DNA of 36,064 nucleotides from an uncultured Oscillospiraceae bacterium (GTDB lineage Bacteria; Bacillota; Clostridia; Oscillospirales; Acutalibacteraceae), in the NCBI GenBank assembly GCA_900544715.1, contig UQWL01000022.1:1-36064 (forward strand), in the 5' to 3' direction. This document shows, one piece after another, positions 29,549 to 36,064 of the stretch. The notes beneath the pieces are model-generated. The model saw only the letters and a program-made list of their open reading frames with translations, was not told the DNA's origin and did no database searches. A program made the translations under genes and the position numbers. Numbering within the stretch: position 1 is the first letter of the stretch; every line of letters starts with the position of its first letter.

Positions 29549-29584
29549 ATGCTCCAAACAGAATGTTTGGAGCTATTATACCAT
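29549..29584 (-). repeat. Operator/promoter module, copy 2
   Basis: 36-bp unit, 116 bp from copy 1. Perfect 10-bp palindrome GCTCCAAACA-GAA-TGTTTGGAGC (29551-29573). Leftward it begins with TGG-TATAAT, an extended -10 (TATAAT at 29575-29580). No -35 box fits either copy, as expected for extended -10 promoters. The palindromic core is the exact reverse complement of the core in copy 1. Confidence 0.78.
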
Positions 29585-29637
29585 GAATCGACCGGATGAG
29601 ATACGGATAAAAATCAAATTTGTTTGCCGAGAGGGCG

Positions 29638-29665
29638 TTGACAGGCGCCCTTGGGCCGGTATAAT
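29638..29665 (+). promoter_or_regulatory. Promoter of the GH4-PfkB operon
   Basis: TTGACA (29638-29643), 16-base spacer, TATAAT (29660-29665), 40 bases before the GH4 start. It lies 65 bases from operator copy 2, which could therefore influence both directions. Confidence 0.87.
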
Positions 29666-29705
29666 GGGAGAAGAAGAAAACGGAAGGGAAAGGAAGGGAT
29701 CTACT

Positions 29706-31085
29706 ATGAAATTGACGGTGCTTGGCGGCGGCGGGGTACGCTCGCCCTTTTTGACAAAATCAATCGCCCTCGGCGCGCAGGCCGCGGGGATTACAGAGGT
29801 TGTGCTGATGGACAGCAGCGCGGCGAAACTATATAAGTATGGCAAGATTGCAAAGCTGGTCGGCGAGCGGTGCAACCCGGCCCTGCACTTTATGCTGACG
29901 ACGGATGCGGAAGAAGCGCTCCGGGATGCGGATTATATCATCACCACCATCCGGGGCGATGCGGATGAAGGCCGCGTTTTTGATGAGCGCACGGCGCTGA
30001 GCCACGGCGTGCTTGGGCAGGAGACGACGGGCGCGGGCGGGTTTGCCATGGCGTTGCGCAGCATTCCGATCCTCACCGGCTATTGCGAGCTCGCGCGCCG
30101 GGTGGCGAAGCCAAATGTTTTGATCTTTAATTTTACCAACCCGAGCGGTTTGGTCACGCAGGCGCTGCGCACGCAGGGCTATGATATGGTTTATGGTGTG
30201 TGCGATGCGCCCAGCGGCTTTCATAAGCAGCTGGCGGCCCTGCTCGGGGTGGAGCGCGAGCGCTTTACCATGCGCTGCTGGGGATTAAACCACCTCTCGT
30301 GGTTCGATTCCTTCCGGGTGGATGGCGAAGACGTGACCGGCAAAATCTTGGCTGCGCCCCGGCTTTATCAGGATACGGAGATGAAACACTTCGACCCGGA
30401 GCTTGTCCGGCTCTCTGGTAATTTGCTGCCGAATGAATACCTGTATTTCTATTACTATAGCAACCGCGCCGTGCAATCAATCCTCTCCTCCTCCAAAACG
30501 CGGGGGGAAACGATTTTGGAGATCAACCAGAAAATGCACCGCGCGCTCGATGAGATCGATATCGATCATGATTTGGAAGCCGCCTTCCACTGCTTCATGC
30601 TGCATTATGCCATGCGGGAAAACAGCTATTTCACGATCGAAACAGGCGGTGCGCCGAAAAATATCGACGTGCCTACCGTGGAGGAATTTATCCGCCAGCC
30701 GGATGGCGGCGGGTATGCGGGCGTAGCGCTTGATTTCATCAAGGCGCGGGCGACGGGGGAAAAAATCCAGATGGTACTCTCGGTGCCGAACAACGGCGCG
30801 TGCCCCTATTTTGCGGATGGCGACGTGATGGAGCTCACCTGCGAGATCGACGGAGAGGGCGCGCACCCGCTGCCAGTGCCGGAAATTCCGCCGATGCAGC
30901 TAAACCTGATTCGGACGGTCAAGCTGTATGAAAACCTGACGGTGGAAGCGATTTTGGAAAAGAGCTATGAAAAGGCGGTCAAGGCGCTCACCATTCATCC
31001 GCTCATCAATTCCTACCCCATTGCCAAGAGCCTTGTGGATACGTATAAGGAGCGCTACAAGGGCTATATTGGGGAGCTGTCATGA
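29706..31085 (+). CDS. Glycoside hydrolase family 4 (NAD- and Mn-dependent phospho-glycosidase)
   Basis: The protein has 459 residues. GH4 enzymes cleave alpha- or beta-glycosides, usually 6-phosphorylated, by an oxidation-elimination mechanism with NAD and a divalent metal. The start MKLTVLGGGGVRSPFL is the NAD loop; NFTNPSG, GVCDAPSGF (metal Cys166) and GLNHLSWF (metal His196) are the family signatures. Best match by eye is a 6-phospho-beta-glucosidase, but specificity cannot be read. Start at 29706, 7 bases after GGAAGGG; the frame stays open far upstream (to 28884) but that part lies over another gene and has no site. It overlaps the PfkB gene by 4 bases (ATGA). No PTS genes are in the window to supply phospho-sugar. 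Confidence 0.93.
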   Translation: MKLTVLGGGGVRSPFLTKSIALGAQAAGITEVVLMDSSAAKLYKYGKIAKLVGERCNPALHFMLTTDAEEALRDADYIITTIRGDADEGRVFDERTALSHGVLGQETTGAGGFAMALRSIPILTGYCELARRVAKPNVLIFNFTNPSGLVTQALRTQGYDMVYGVCDAPSGFHKQLAALLGVERERFTMRCWGLNHLSWFDSFRVDGEDVTGKILAAPRLYQDTEMKHFDPELVRLSGNLLPNEYLYFYYYSNRAVQSILSSSKTRGETILEINQKMHRALDEIDIDHDLEAAFHCFMLHYAMRENSYFTIETGGAPKNIDVPTVEEFIRQPDGGGYAGVALDFIKARATGEKIQMVLSVPNNGACPYFADGDVMELTCEIDGEGAHPLPVPEIPPMQLNLIRTVKLYENLTVEAILEKSYEKAVKALTIHPLINSYPIAKSLVDTYKERYKGYIGELS

Positions 31086-31993
31086 GGGGGGAAGTGCGCG
31101 CGATTGCGCCGCTCTACACGGATTTAATTTATTCGGGCTTTGACGCGCTGCCGGCGCCGGGCGAGGAGGTTTATACCAAGGCTTTTGATTTACAGCTCGG
31201 CGGTGGGGCCGCGGCTATCCCCATCACGCTCTCCCGTATGGGTGTCCCAGCCCGGCTGGGCACCTTTTTGGGATCGGATGCAATCAGCCGTTTGGCAGCC
31301 TCCCTCCTGGAAGAGAATGGTTTGAAACAGTATGAAAACCTCTACCGGGGGGAAGGGCGGCCCGTGGTGGTTTCCACCGTGTTTTCTTACGGGGGCGACC
31401 GTTCTTTCTTATCCTTTGGGGATGCGGTCACGCAGGCGGATTTGACGGACGAAGCCTGTTATTCCTTTTTGAAAGGCGCTGCGATCGCCTTTGCGCCGCA
31501 GGGCAGGCCGGAAGTTGCCAAAAAGCTGCATGCGGACGGAACGGTTTTGCTCTATGACATCGGCTGGACGCCGGGGATGCAGCTTGCGGATTACACGGAT
31601 ATCCTGCAATATGTTGATTTTTTTACGCCGAATGAGAAGGAGGCCCGGCAGCTCACCGGTGAGGAAGCGCTGGAGGATGCGCTGCGAAAGCTTGGCGAAG
31701 TGGTGAAAACGCCGATTATCAAATGCGGTGCGGCGGGCTGCATCGCGCTTGATGGAGAGAAAATCCTGCGGGTGCCCGCTATGGCCCGATTTACGCCTGT
31801 GGATTTTACCGGCGCTGGGGATAACTTTATGGCCGGTGTGCTCTACGGCGTGTATCAGGGCTGGCCGCTTGTGCGCTGCCTGCAAATGGGGAATGTGTTC
31901 GGCGGCTACTCGACGACGCAGCCAGGCTGCTATAAGGCGGGGCTAACGCTTGCGCAGGCGATGGATTATTTGCGGGATTACGATGCCTGTTGA
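31082..31993 (+). CDS. PfkB-family carbohydrate kinase
   Basis: The protein has 303 residues of the ribokinase fold. N-terminal substrate loop GGGAAAIPITLSRMG with LGTFLGSDAIS; PNEKEARQLTGEE; and the C-terminal anion-hole motif DFTGAGDNFMAG with catalytic base Asp247 (GAGD at 244-247). The start ATG overlaps the GH4 stop (ATGA, 31082-31085), so translation is coupled. Pairing with a GH4 enzyme and no PTS suggests the kinase either phosphorylates a sugar released from the glycoside or makes the phospho-glycoside itself; both are inference. Confidence 0.93.
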   Translation: MRGEVRAIAPLYTDLIYSGFDALPAPGEEVYTKAFDLQLGGGAAAIPITLSRMGVPARLGTFLGSDAISRLAASLLEENGLKQYENLYRGEGRPVVVSTVFSYGGDRSFLSFGDAVTQADLTDEACYSFLKGAAIAFAPQGRPEVAKKLHADGTVLLYDIGWTPGMQLADYTDILQYVDFFTPNEKEARQLTGEEALEDALRKLGEVVKTPIIKCGAAGCIALDGEKILRVPAMARFTPVDFTGAGDNFMAGVLYGVYQGWPLVRCLQMGNVFGGYSTTQPGCYKAGLTLAQAMDYLRDYDAC

Positions 31994-32104
31994 GGCATAA
32001 GGGGCTGTTGCAGCAGCCTTGAAGTCTTTAGCTTTCCGGTCAAAGAGGCAGGCCAGGGCGAACGTCGTATAAAACCTTTGCCTTGCAGAGAGAGGGCACT
32101 ATCA

Positions 32105-33118
32105 ATGGAAAAAAGCATTGCAGATCTCTTGCAGAAAGTCCTGCAAGAGATGGATTTGGGCGCTCTGCAAGAGCCGCCGCGCCGGGTGGATGGCGGATTG
32201 ATGCACACAATGTATGCCGCTGTCACCGAGCGGGGAAAATATGCGGTCAAAGTGCTGAATCCCGCGGTTATGAAGCGAGAAAAGGCGCTGGAGAATACAA
32301 TTTTTTCAGAAAAAATTGCGCGTGAGCTATCGAAGAAGATTCCGGCCGTTCCGGCAATTTGCAAGAATGGCGAGGCGGTTTCGGCACGCAATGGGTGTTA
32401 TTACATGGTTTTTCCATGGCAAAGTGGCAAAAGCGTATTCGCAAAGGAAATTACCCCTTTGCATTGTGAGCGGATCGGCGGTATTTTGGGCGCTATCCAC
32501 CATGCAAACGTGCAGATCGATGGAGCAGCCTGCGGGGAGACAGAGGTTTTTGATCCTGATTGGGGCGCTGTTCTTCAGCTGGGGCGGCAGGAGAAGCCAT
32601 CCTGGCTGCGGCTTTTCACAGCCCGGTATGAAAGAATTGCCGGCTGGACGCAGCGGTATGTGGCCGCGGCAGAAAAACGAAGCGGGGAGCAGGTGCTCAG
32701 CCACCGGGATCTCGACCCGAAAAATGTATTATGGGATGGAATGGAGCCCTTCCTGATCGACTGGGAGGCCGCGGGGTATGTCAACCCTGAGCGGGAGCTG
32801 ACTGAGGTGGTGAACGACTGGGCCTGCAATCAAAGAGGGCTGCCGGACCGCGCAAAATTCCGTGCGCTGTTAGCTGCATATCAGGCGAACCGGCCCCTTT
32901 TGCACGCTGACTGGCGCGCCGCGCTTGACAGCGGATATGGCAATATGCTGGAATGGCTGCTCTATAATATGAAACGTTCCCTTGGGATCGAATGCAGTTC
33001 CCAGGAGGAGCGGCGTTTGGGCACAGCGCAGGTGAGGGGAACGCTCCATGCACTGGATGCCTATGAGCGGAAAACGGCCCTGCTGCGGGAATGGCTTCGG
33101 GAGGATTGCGATGCCTGA
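32105..33118 (+). CDS. APH-family sugar or choline kinase-like phosphotransferase
   Basis: The protein has 337 residues. The catalytic loop is LSHRDLDPKNVLWDG (His200-x-Asp202-x4-Asn207), and the metal motif FLIDWEAAGYVNPERE follows near 217-232. The ATP lysine lies in YAVKVL. Here the catalytic His is intact, unlike the other APH protein at 25270. APH-fold enzymes include antibiotic kinases, homoserine kinase and N-acetylhexosamine 1-kinase; next to GH4 and PfkB a sugar kinase is attractive, but this is inference. Start at 32105 after GAGAGAGGG; the TTG at 32078 is less likely. It lies 111 bases after PfkB, with no clear promoter between, and may be in the same transcript. Confidence 0.85.
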   Translation: MEKSIADLLQKVLQEMDLGALQEPPRRVDGGLMHTMYAAVTERGKYAVKVLNPAVMKREKALENTIFSEKIARELSKKIPAVPAICKNGEAVSARNGCYYMVFPWQSGKSVFAKEITPLHCERIGGILGAIHHANVQIDGAACGETEVFDPDWGAVLQLGRQEKPSWLRLFTARYERIAGWTQRYVAAAEKRSGEQVLSHRDLDPKNVLWDGMEPFLIDWEAAGYVNPERELTEVVNDWACNQRGLPDRAKFRALLAAYQANRPLLHADWRAALDSGYGNMLEWLLYNMKRSLGIECSSQEERRLGTAQVRGTLHALDAYERKTALLREWLREDCDA

Positions 33119-33191
33119 ATGGGGGATTCCAACCTTGTATGGCTGCAGGAAGCTACGCGCAAATTAAAAATACAATCAGATAATGTAAGAT

Positions 33192-33227
33192 AAAAGGGAC
33201 TGTATCAAGCAGTTCCCTTTTTTGTTT
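33192..33227 (+). terminator. Terminator after the APH-like kinase
   Basis: AAAAGGG-ACTG pairs with CAGTTCCCTTTT around TATCAAG, with one bulged base, and runs into TTTTTTGTTT. Confidence 0.85.
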
Positions 33228-33375
33228 GGTTCCGTCAGAAATCGCCCGAGAAAGAATTCCGATGCCGGAATGATCGGAGTTCATTAAAATCCAAGCTGTA
33301 TAAATTTTGAAGCGCAGCCTCAAGGCGCATGAAAGGCTGTATTGTCTAATTCAATCAATCGTATCAAGGAATTCA
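33228..33375. other. Gene-free stretch before the DUF1538 promoter
   Basis: I see no open frame with a ribosome binding site and no clear structure between the kinase terminator and the next promoter. Confidence 0.5.
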
Positions 33376-33405
33376 TTGACAGATGCACACCTCGTATAGT
33401 ATGAT
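33376..33405 (+). promoter_or_regulatory. Promoter of the DUF1538-PII operon
   Basis: TTGACA (33376-33381), 18-base spacer, TATGAT (33400-33405). A second frame with TATAGT closer in is less well spaced. Confidence 0.75.
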
Positions 33406-33412
33406 GATAATA

Positions 33413-33430
33413 TACAATTTGTACAATTTG
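33413..33430 (+). repeat. Tandem 9-bp repeat after the promoter
   Basis: Two exact copies of TACAATTTG lie head to tail at 33413-33421 and 33422-33430, right at and after the expected transcription start. The junction makes the palindrome TTGTACAA. Such a tandem could be a regulator site. Confidence 0.6.
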
Positions 33431-33477
33431 GGCGGGAATTATGAAAATAAACATCATATATGGAAAGGTGGGGTCGA

Positions 33478-34986
33478 ATGAATCGAAAGCTGCGGGAAAA
33501 AATCAGAGAATCTTTGCAAGCGGTAGTGCCGGTTACGGCAATCGTTCTGCTCCTGTGCGTCACGATTACGCCTATGCCGCCGGATACGCTCCTGCTGTTT
33601 TTGACTGGCGCCGGACTTCTCATTTTGGGCATGGGGTTTTTCACGCTGGGCGCAGATTTGGCGATGATTCCAATCGGCGAGCATTTGGGCACACGCTTGG
33701 CAAAAGGGAAAAAAGCGGTGTTGATTGCGCTGGCGTGTTTTGCGATTGGCGCAATGATTACGGTTGCGGAGCCTGATTTGCAGGTGCTGGCGCAGCAAAC
33801 ACCCGGCGTGCCGGATTTGACGCTGATCCTTACCGTTGCGGTTGGCGTCGGGCTTTTTTTGGCGGCGGCGTTTTTGCGCATGGTATGGAAGATCCGGCTG
33901 TCCATTCTGCTGCTGATCGGTTATGCGACCGTGTTCCTCCTCTCCATTTTCGTGCCGAATGAATTTGTGGCTGTGGCGTTCGATGCGGGAGGCGTGACAA
34001 CGGGCCCGATTACCGTGCCGTTTATTATGGCATTTGGCATCGGCCTTGCCGCGCTGCGCAGCGACGGGGATGCGGAGAGCGACAGCTTTGGTATGGTTGC
34101 CCTGTGCTCGATTGGGCCTATCTTATCCGTGCTTCTGCTTGGGATTCTCTATGAGCCATCTCAGGCGGAATATGCGGAGATCACGATGCCTGTTATCAGC
34201 ACCACCCGGGATTTGGGGCTGGAATTTGGCCGTGCGTTTCCGGCCTATGCGAAAGAAGTGCTTTTGGCCCTCCTGCCGATTTTGGTTTTCTTCTTTCTTT
34301 TTCAGGTTGCATTTTTAAAGCTGCGCAAAAAGCAGCTTGTCAAAGTGCTGGCCGGCATGCTTTACACGTTCATCGGCCTCCTTTTATTTCTAACCGGCGT
34401 CAACGTCGGCTTTATGCCGGTCGGAAGCTATTTGGGCAAAGAGCTCGCCGCGCTCCCATACCGTTGGATTTTGGTGCCGGTCGGTATGGTCATCGGCTTC
34501 TTTATTGTGAAAGCGGAGCCTGCGGTGCTGGTGCTCAATAAACAGGTAGAGGAGATCTCAGGCGGCGCAATTTCCCAAAAGACGATGATGAACGGCCTTT
34601 CTGTAGGCATGGCAATATCGGTGGGTTTATCGATGATTCGGATTTTAACGGGGATTTCCATCTATTGGTTCTTGGTGCCTGGATATGTTTGCGCGCTGCT
34701 GCTCTCCTTCGTGGTGCCTAAAATCTTTACAGCCATTGCCTTTGACTCTGGCGGCGTTGCATCCGGCCCCATGACAGCTACATTTCTGCTCCCCTTCGCC
34801 ATGGGGGCGTGCGGTGCTTTGGGGGGTAATCTTCTTCTGGATGCGTTTGGAATTGTTGCAATGGTGGCGATGACGCCGTTGGTCATCATCCAGGGAATCG
34901 GGCTTCTGTACCGTGTCAAAATGCGGCGCTCTGCCAAGGGTGCGACTGTGGTGCAGAATGAAATCATCGAATATGAGGAGGTTTAA
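33478..34986 (+). CDS. DUF1538 membrane protein with internal duplication
   Basis: The protein has 502 residues and about twelve hydrophobic segments. It consists of two homologous halves. Each has a small-residue glycine motif: FDAGGVTTGPITVPFIMAFG in the first half and FDSGGVASGPMTATFLLPFA in the second. Each also has an AEP motif (TVAEPDLQVL, KAEPAVLVLN) and a GADLAMIPIGEHLG / GVNVGFMPVGSYLG pair. Inverted or tandem halves with GGV-T-GP re-entrant-like loops suggest a transporter. Family function is unknown. Start at 33478, 7 bases after AAAGGTGG. It is followed by a PII-like gene 4 bases downstream, whose ribosome binding site lies inside this gene. Confidence 0.92.
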   Translation: MNRKLREKIRESLQAVVPVTAIVLLLCVTITPMPPDTLLLFLTGAGLLILGMGFFTLGADLAMIPIGEHLGTRLAKGKKAVLIALACFAIGAMITVAEPDLQVLAQQTPGVPDLTLILTVAVGVGLFLAAAFLRMVWKIRLSILLLIGYATVFLLSIFVPNEFVAVAFDAGGVTTGPITVPFIMAFGIGLAALRSDGDAESDSFGMVALCSIGPILSVLLLGILYEPSQAEYAEITMPVISTTRDLGLEFGRAFPAYAKEVLLALLPILVFFFLFQVAFLKLRKKQLVKVLAGMLYTFIGLLLFLTGVNVGFMPVGSYLGKELAALPYRWILVPVGMVIGFFIVKAEPAVLVLNKQVEEISGGAISQKTMMNGLSVGMAISVGLSMIRILTGISIYWFLVPGYVCALLLSFVVPKIFTAIAFDSGGVASGPMTATFLLPFAMGACGALGGNLLLDAFGIVAMVAMTPLVIIQGIGLLYRVKMRRSAKGATVVQNEIIEYEEV

Positions 34987-34990
34987 AGAG

Positions 34991-35668
34991 ATGCATGCAT
35001 TTCTGCTGCAAGGCCTGATCACGATTGTGGATCGCGGTAAGGGGGAAAAGCTGGCACGCCTTTATGAGCGCGCTGGAATTGAAACGCAGTTGATCTGCCT
35101 CGGCTCCGGCACGGCGAAATCAGAGATTGTAGAGTATTTGGGCTTAGGAGAGCTGGAGAAGGATATTCTTTTTAGCGCGGCGCCAAGGTGCATGCTAAGG
35201 AGCGGGCTGGAAAAGCTGCGAGCGGAGTTACCCTTTTCGAAGCCAGGGGGCGGTATCGCATGCAGTGTCACATTTTCAAGCGTCAGCATGGCCGCGCTGC
35301 GGCAAATTCAAAAAGAGGCTGCAATCATTGAAACCGGGGAGGCAGAAAAGATGGATGAGAAACGGACGCATGATATGATCGTCTGCGTGACGGACCGGGG
35401 GCAGGCGGAGCTGGTCATGGAGGCGGCGAGGCAGGCTGGGGCCAGCGGCGGCACAGTCGTCCACGCACGGGGCTTTAACGCAAAGGAAGAGGAAAATTTT
35501 TTGCATCTGCTGATCCGACCGGAGAAGGAATTGGTGCTGATCATTGTGCCGCTGGCGGAGCGGAAAAAGGTAATGCAGCAAATTTGCGATGCAATTGCGC
35601 AGACAACTGGGGAAGCGGGCGTGATTTTTTCTCTGCCGGTTGATGATGTGATGGGGCTGCATCGTTAG
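34991..35668 (+). CDS. Tandem PII-like protein, probable regulator of the DUF1538 protein
   Basis: The protein has 225 residues in two PII-like halves. The first half starts LITIVDRGKGEKLARLYERAGI and has a loop LGSGTAKSEIVEYLGLGELEKD. The second starts MIVCVTDRGQAELVMEAARQ, has GGTVVHARGFNAKEEE (T-loop region) and ends FSLPVDDVMGLHR, which is the PII end pattern. PII proteins bind ATP, ADP or second messengers as trimers and close or open partner transporters. A fusion of two would place six modules in three chains. The start at 34991 has GAGGAGG 8 bases upstream, inside the end of the DUF1538 gene; the gap to its stop is 4 bases. Last gene of the operon. Confidence 0.88.
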   Translation: MHAFLLQGLITIVDRGKGEKLARLYERAGIETQLICLGSGTAKSEIVEYLGLGELEKDILFSAAPRCMLRSGLEKLRAELPFSKPGGGIACSVTFSSVSMAALRQIQKEAAIIETGEAEKMDEKRTHDMIVCVTDRGQAELVMEAARQAGASGGTVVHARGFNAKEEENFLHLLIRPEKELVLIIVPLAERKKVMQQICDAIAQTTGEAGVIFSLPVDDVMGLHR

Positions 35669-36029
35669 GCGATTGTGGGATTGATGAAACGGTATGTTTG
35701 AAACTTCTTTTCATATTTTTCGAAAAAAAGTCATATCAAGGACATAATTGAGGAATATACTACAGCTATAGATTGAAAGGGACGGTAGATATCCTTTCTT
35801 TCATCAGCTTTTTGTTAATGGGTGCCGGGAGGCCACAAAACGAATGAAATACCGAAAATCCCCTCATAAGAGGGTTCTTCTAAATTGTTTTCTTCATTTT
35901 CCCCTCATTTTGAGAAAGAGTGCAGCCGGGCAGGCTGCGCTCTTTCTTTATGATAGGGGGCACTTTGATGCTTCCTGTCGGAAACGCGCGGTAGGGTGTA
36001 GGTAGAAGCGAAAAAAGGAGAAAAAGTAG
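35669..36029. other. Gene-free right end
   Basis: No coding region with a ribosome binding site is seen. It holds two weak hairpins: GAAAGG/CCTTTC at about 35775-35801 near a TTTTTG run, and CCCTC-ATAA-GAGGG at 35861-35874. A better one is listed separately at 35914. Confidence 0.5.
35914..35949 (+). terminator. Hairpin, probable terminator of the DUF1538-PII operon
   Basis: A 14-bp stem with one T-G pair, GAAAGAGTGCAGCC (35914-35927) with 35933-35946. The T run after it is short (TTTA). It is 245 bases past the stop, so it may end another small transcript instead. Confidence 0.6.
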
Positions 36030-36058
36030 TTGACAAAGGGGAATGGATTTGATAATAT
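36030..36058 (+). promoter_or_regulatory. Promoter at the right edge
   Basis: TTGACA (36030-36035), 17-base spacer, TAATAT (36053-36058), with an alternative TATAAT three bases on. It must drive a gene or RNA beyond the window. Confidence 0.75.
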
Positions 36059-36064
36059 AATCAA

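Noticed and set aside
28884..29705. Long upstream extension of the GH4 frame
   Set aside because: It overlaps the opposite-strand SDR gene and the promoter region. The GH4 family starts at the NAD loop right after 29706, where a good ribosome binding site lies.
33439..33776. Leader peptide or small gene starting before the DUF1538 start
   Set aside because: GGGCGGGAATT precedes an ATG, but the frame runs out of phase through the DUF1538 gene for over 300 bases, with no protein-like pattern.
1..36064. CRISPR array, transposase or integrase
   Set aside because: I looked for regularly spaced direct repeats and for the usual catalytic motifs and found none. The only spaced direct repeat is the two-copy module at 29433-29584, which is a control region.

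Overview
The window looks like chromosomal DNA of a low-to-moderate GC anaerobic Firmicute of the class Clostridia, possibly an Oscillospirales/Ruminococcaceae-type gut organism. The taxonomic call is an inference. It rests on strong AGGAGG-type ribosome binding sites, several TTG starts, sigma-A promoters close to consensus, tRNA genes with encoded CCA, and family content: DUF1538 plus PII-like proteins, PadR/DUF1700/DUF4097, a SPDTG sorting signal, glyQS-type glycyl-tRNA synthetase and an iron-containing alcohol dehydrogenase. Nothing identifies the species. There is no rRNA, CRISPR array, recognisable transposase or integrase.

Layout. 1-1600 is a visibly AT-richer block: the tail of a gene entering from the left, a membrane-anchored winged-helix-like protein, and a MerR regulator with a textbook 19-bp-spacer promoter. 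It lies just downstream of a tRNA-Ala gene and may be the end of an integrated element. 1768-9401 is mostly housekeeping: tRNA-Ala, class II fructose-bisphosphate aldolase, an ACT-domain protein, a secreted metallophosphoesterase, a tRNA Met-Glu-Val cluster, a D,D-carboxypeptidase, a second metallophosphoesterase and a MocR regulator. 9402-9816 is a gene-free stretch rich in palindromes and holding a long, well-paired leader hairpin before a helical-bundle protein. 10385-12154 holds endonuclease III, tRNA-Thr, tRNA-Tyr and a DUF5655-like protein. 12315-17382 holds an RlmD-type methyltransferase, a four-gene operon (Nudix, YbaK, Fur, phosphatase) and a divergent M14 peptidase.

17468-23843 carries an iron-dependent alcohol dehydrogenase with an SdpI-like protein, a PadR-DUF1700-DUF4097 operon, a sortase-anchored TQXA protein that lacks the thioester cysteine, and glycyl-tRNA synthetase. 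23933-27185 has a phosphotransferase and a MATE exporter that are translationally coupled, with a divergent AraC-type regulator. 27250-33118 is a divergent sugar-metabolism locus: epimerase-like protein and D-2-hydroxyacid dehydrogenase leftward; GH4 glycosidase, PfkB kinase and an APH-fold kinase rightward. Between the two arms is a duplicated 36-bp module that combines a palindrome with an extended -10 box. 33478-35668 is a two-gene operon of a duplicated DUF1538 membrane protein and a tandem-PII-like protein, which reads as a transporter plus its soluble regulator. A consensus promoter at the right edge must serve a gene outside the window.

The best candidates for undescribed biology are the duplicated operator/promoter module (29433-29584) with its sugar locus, the DUF1538/tandem-PII pair, the structured leader at 9711-9795, and the cysteine-less TQXA surface protein. 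Start sites were chosen by ribosome binding site. Functions are by motif recognition only; no database search was possible.
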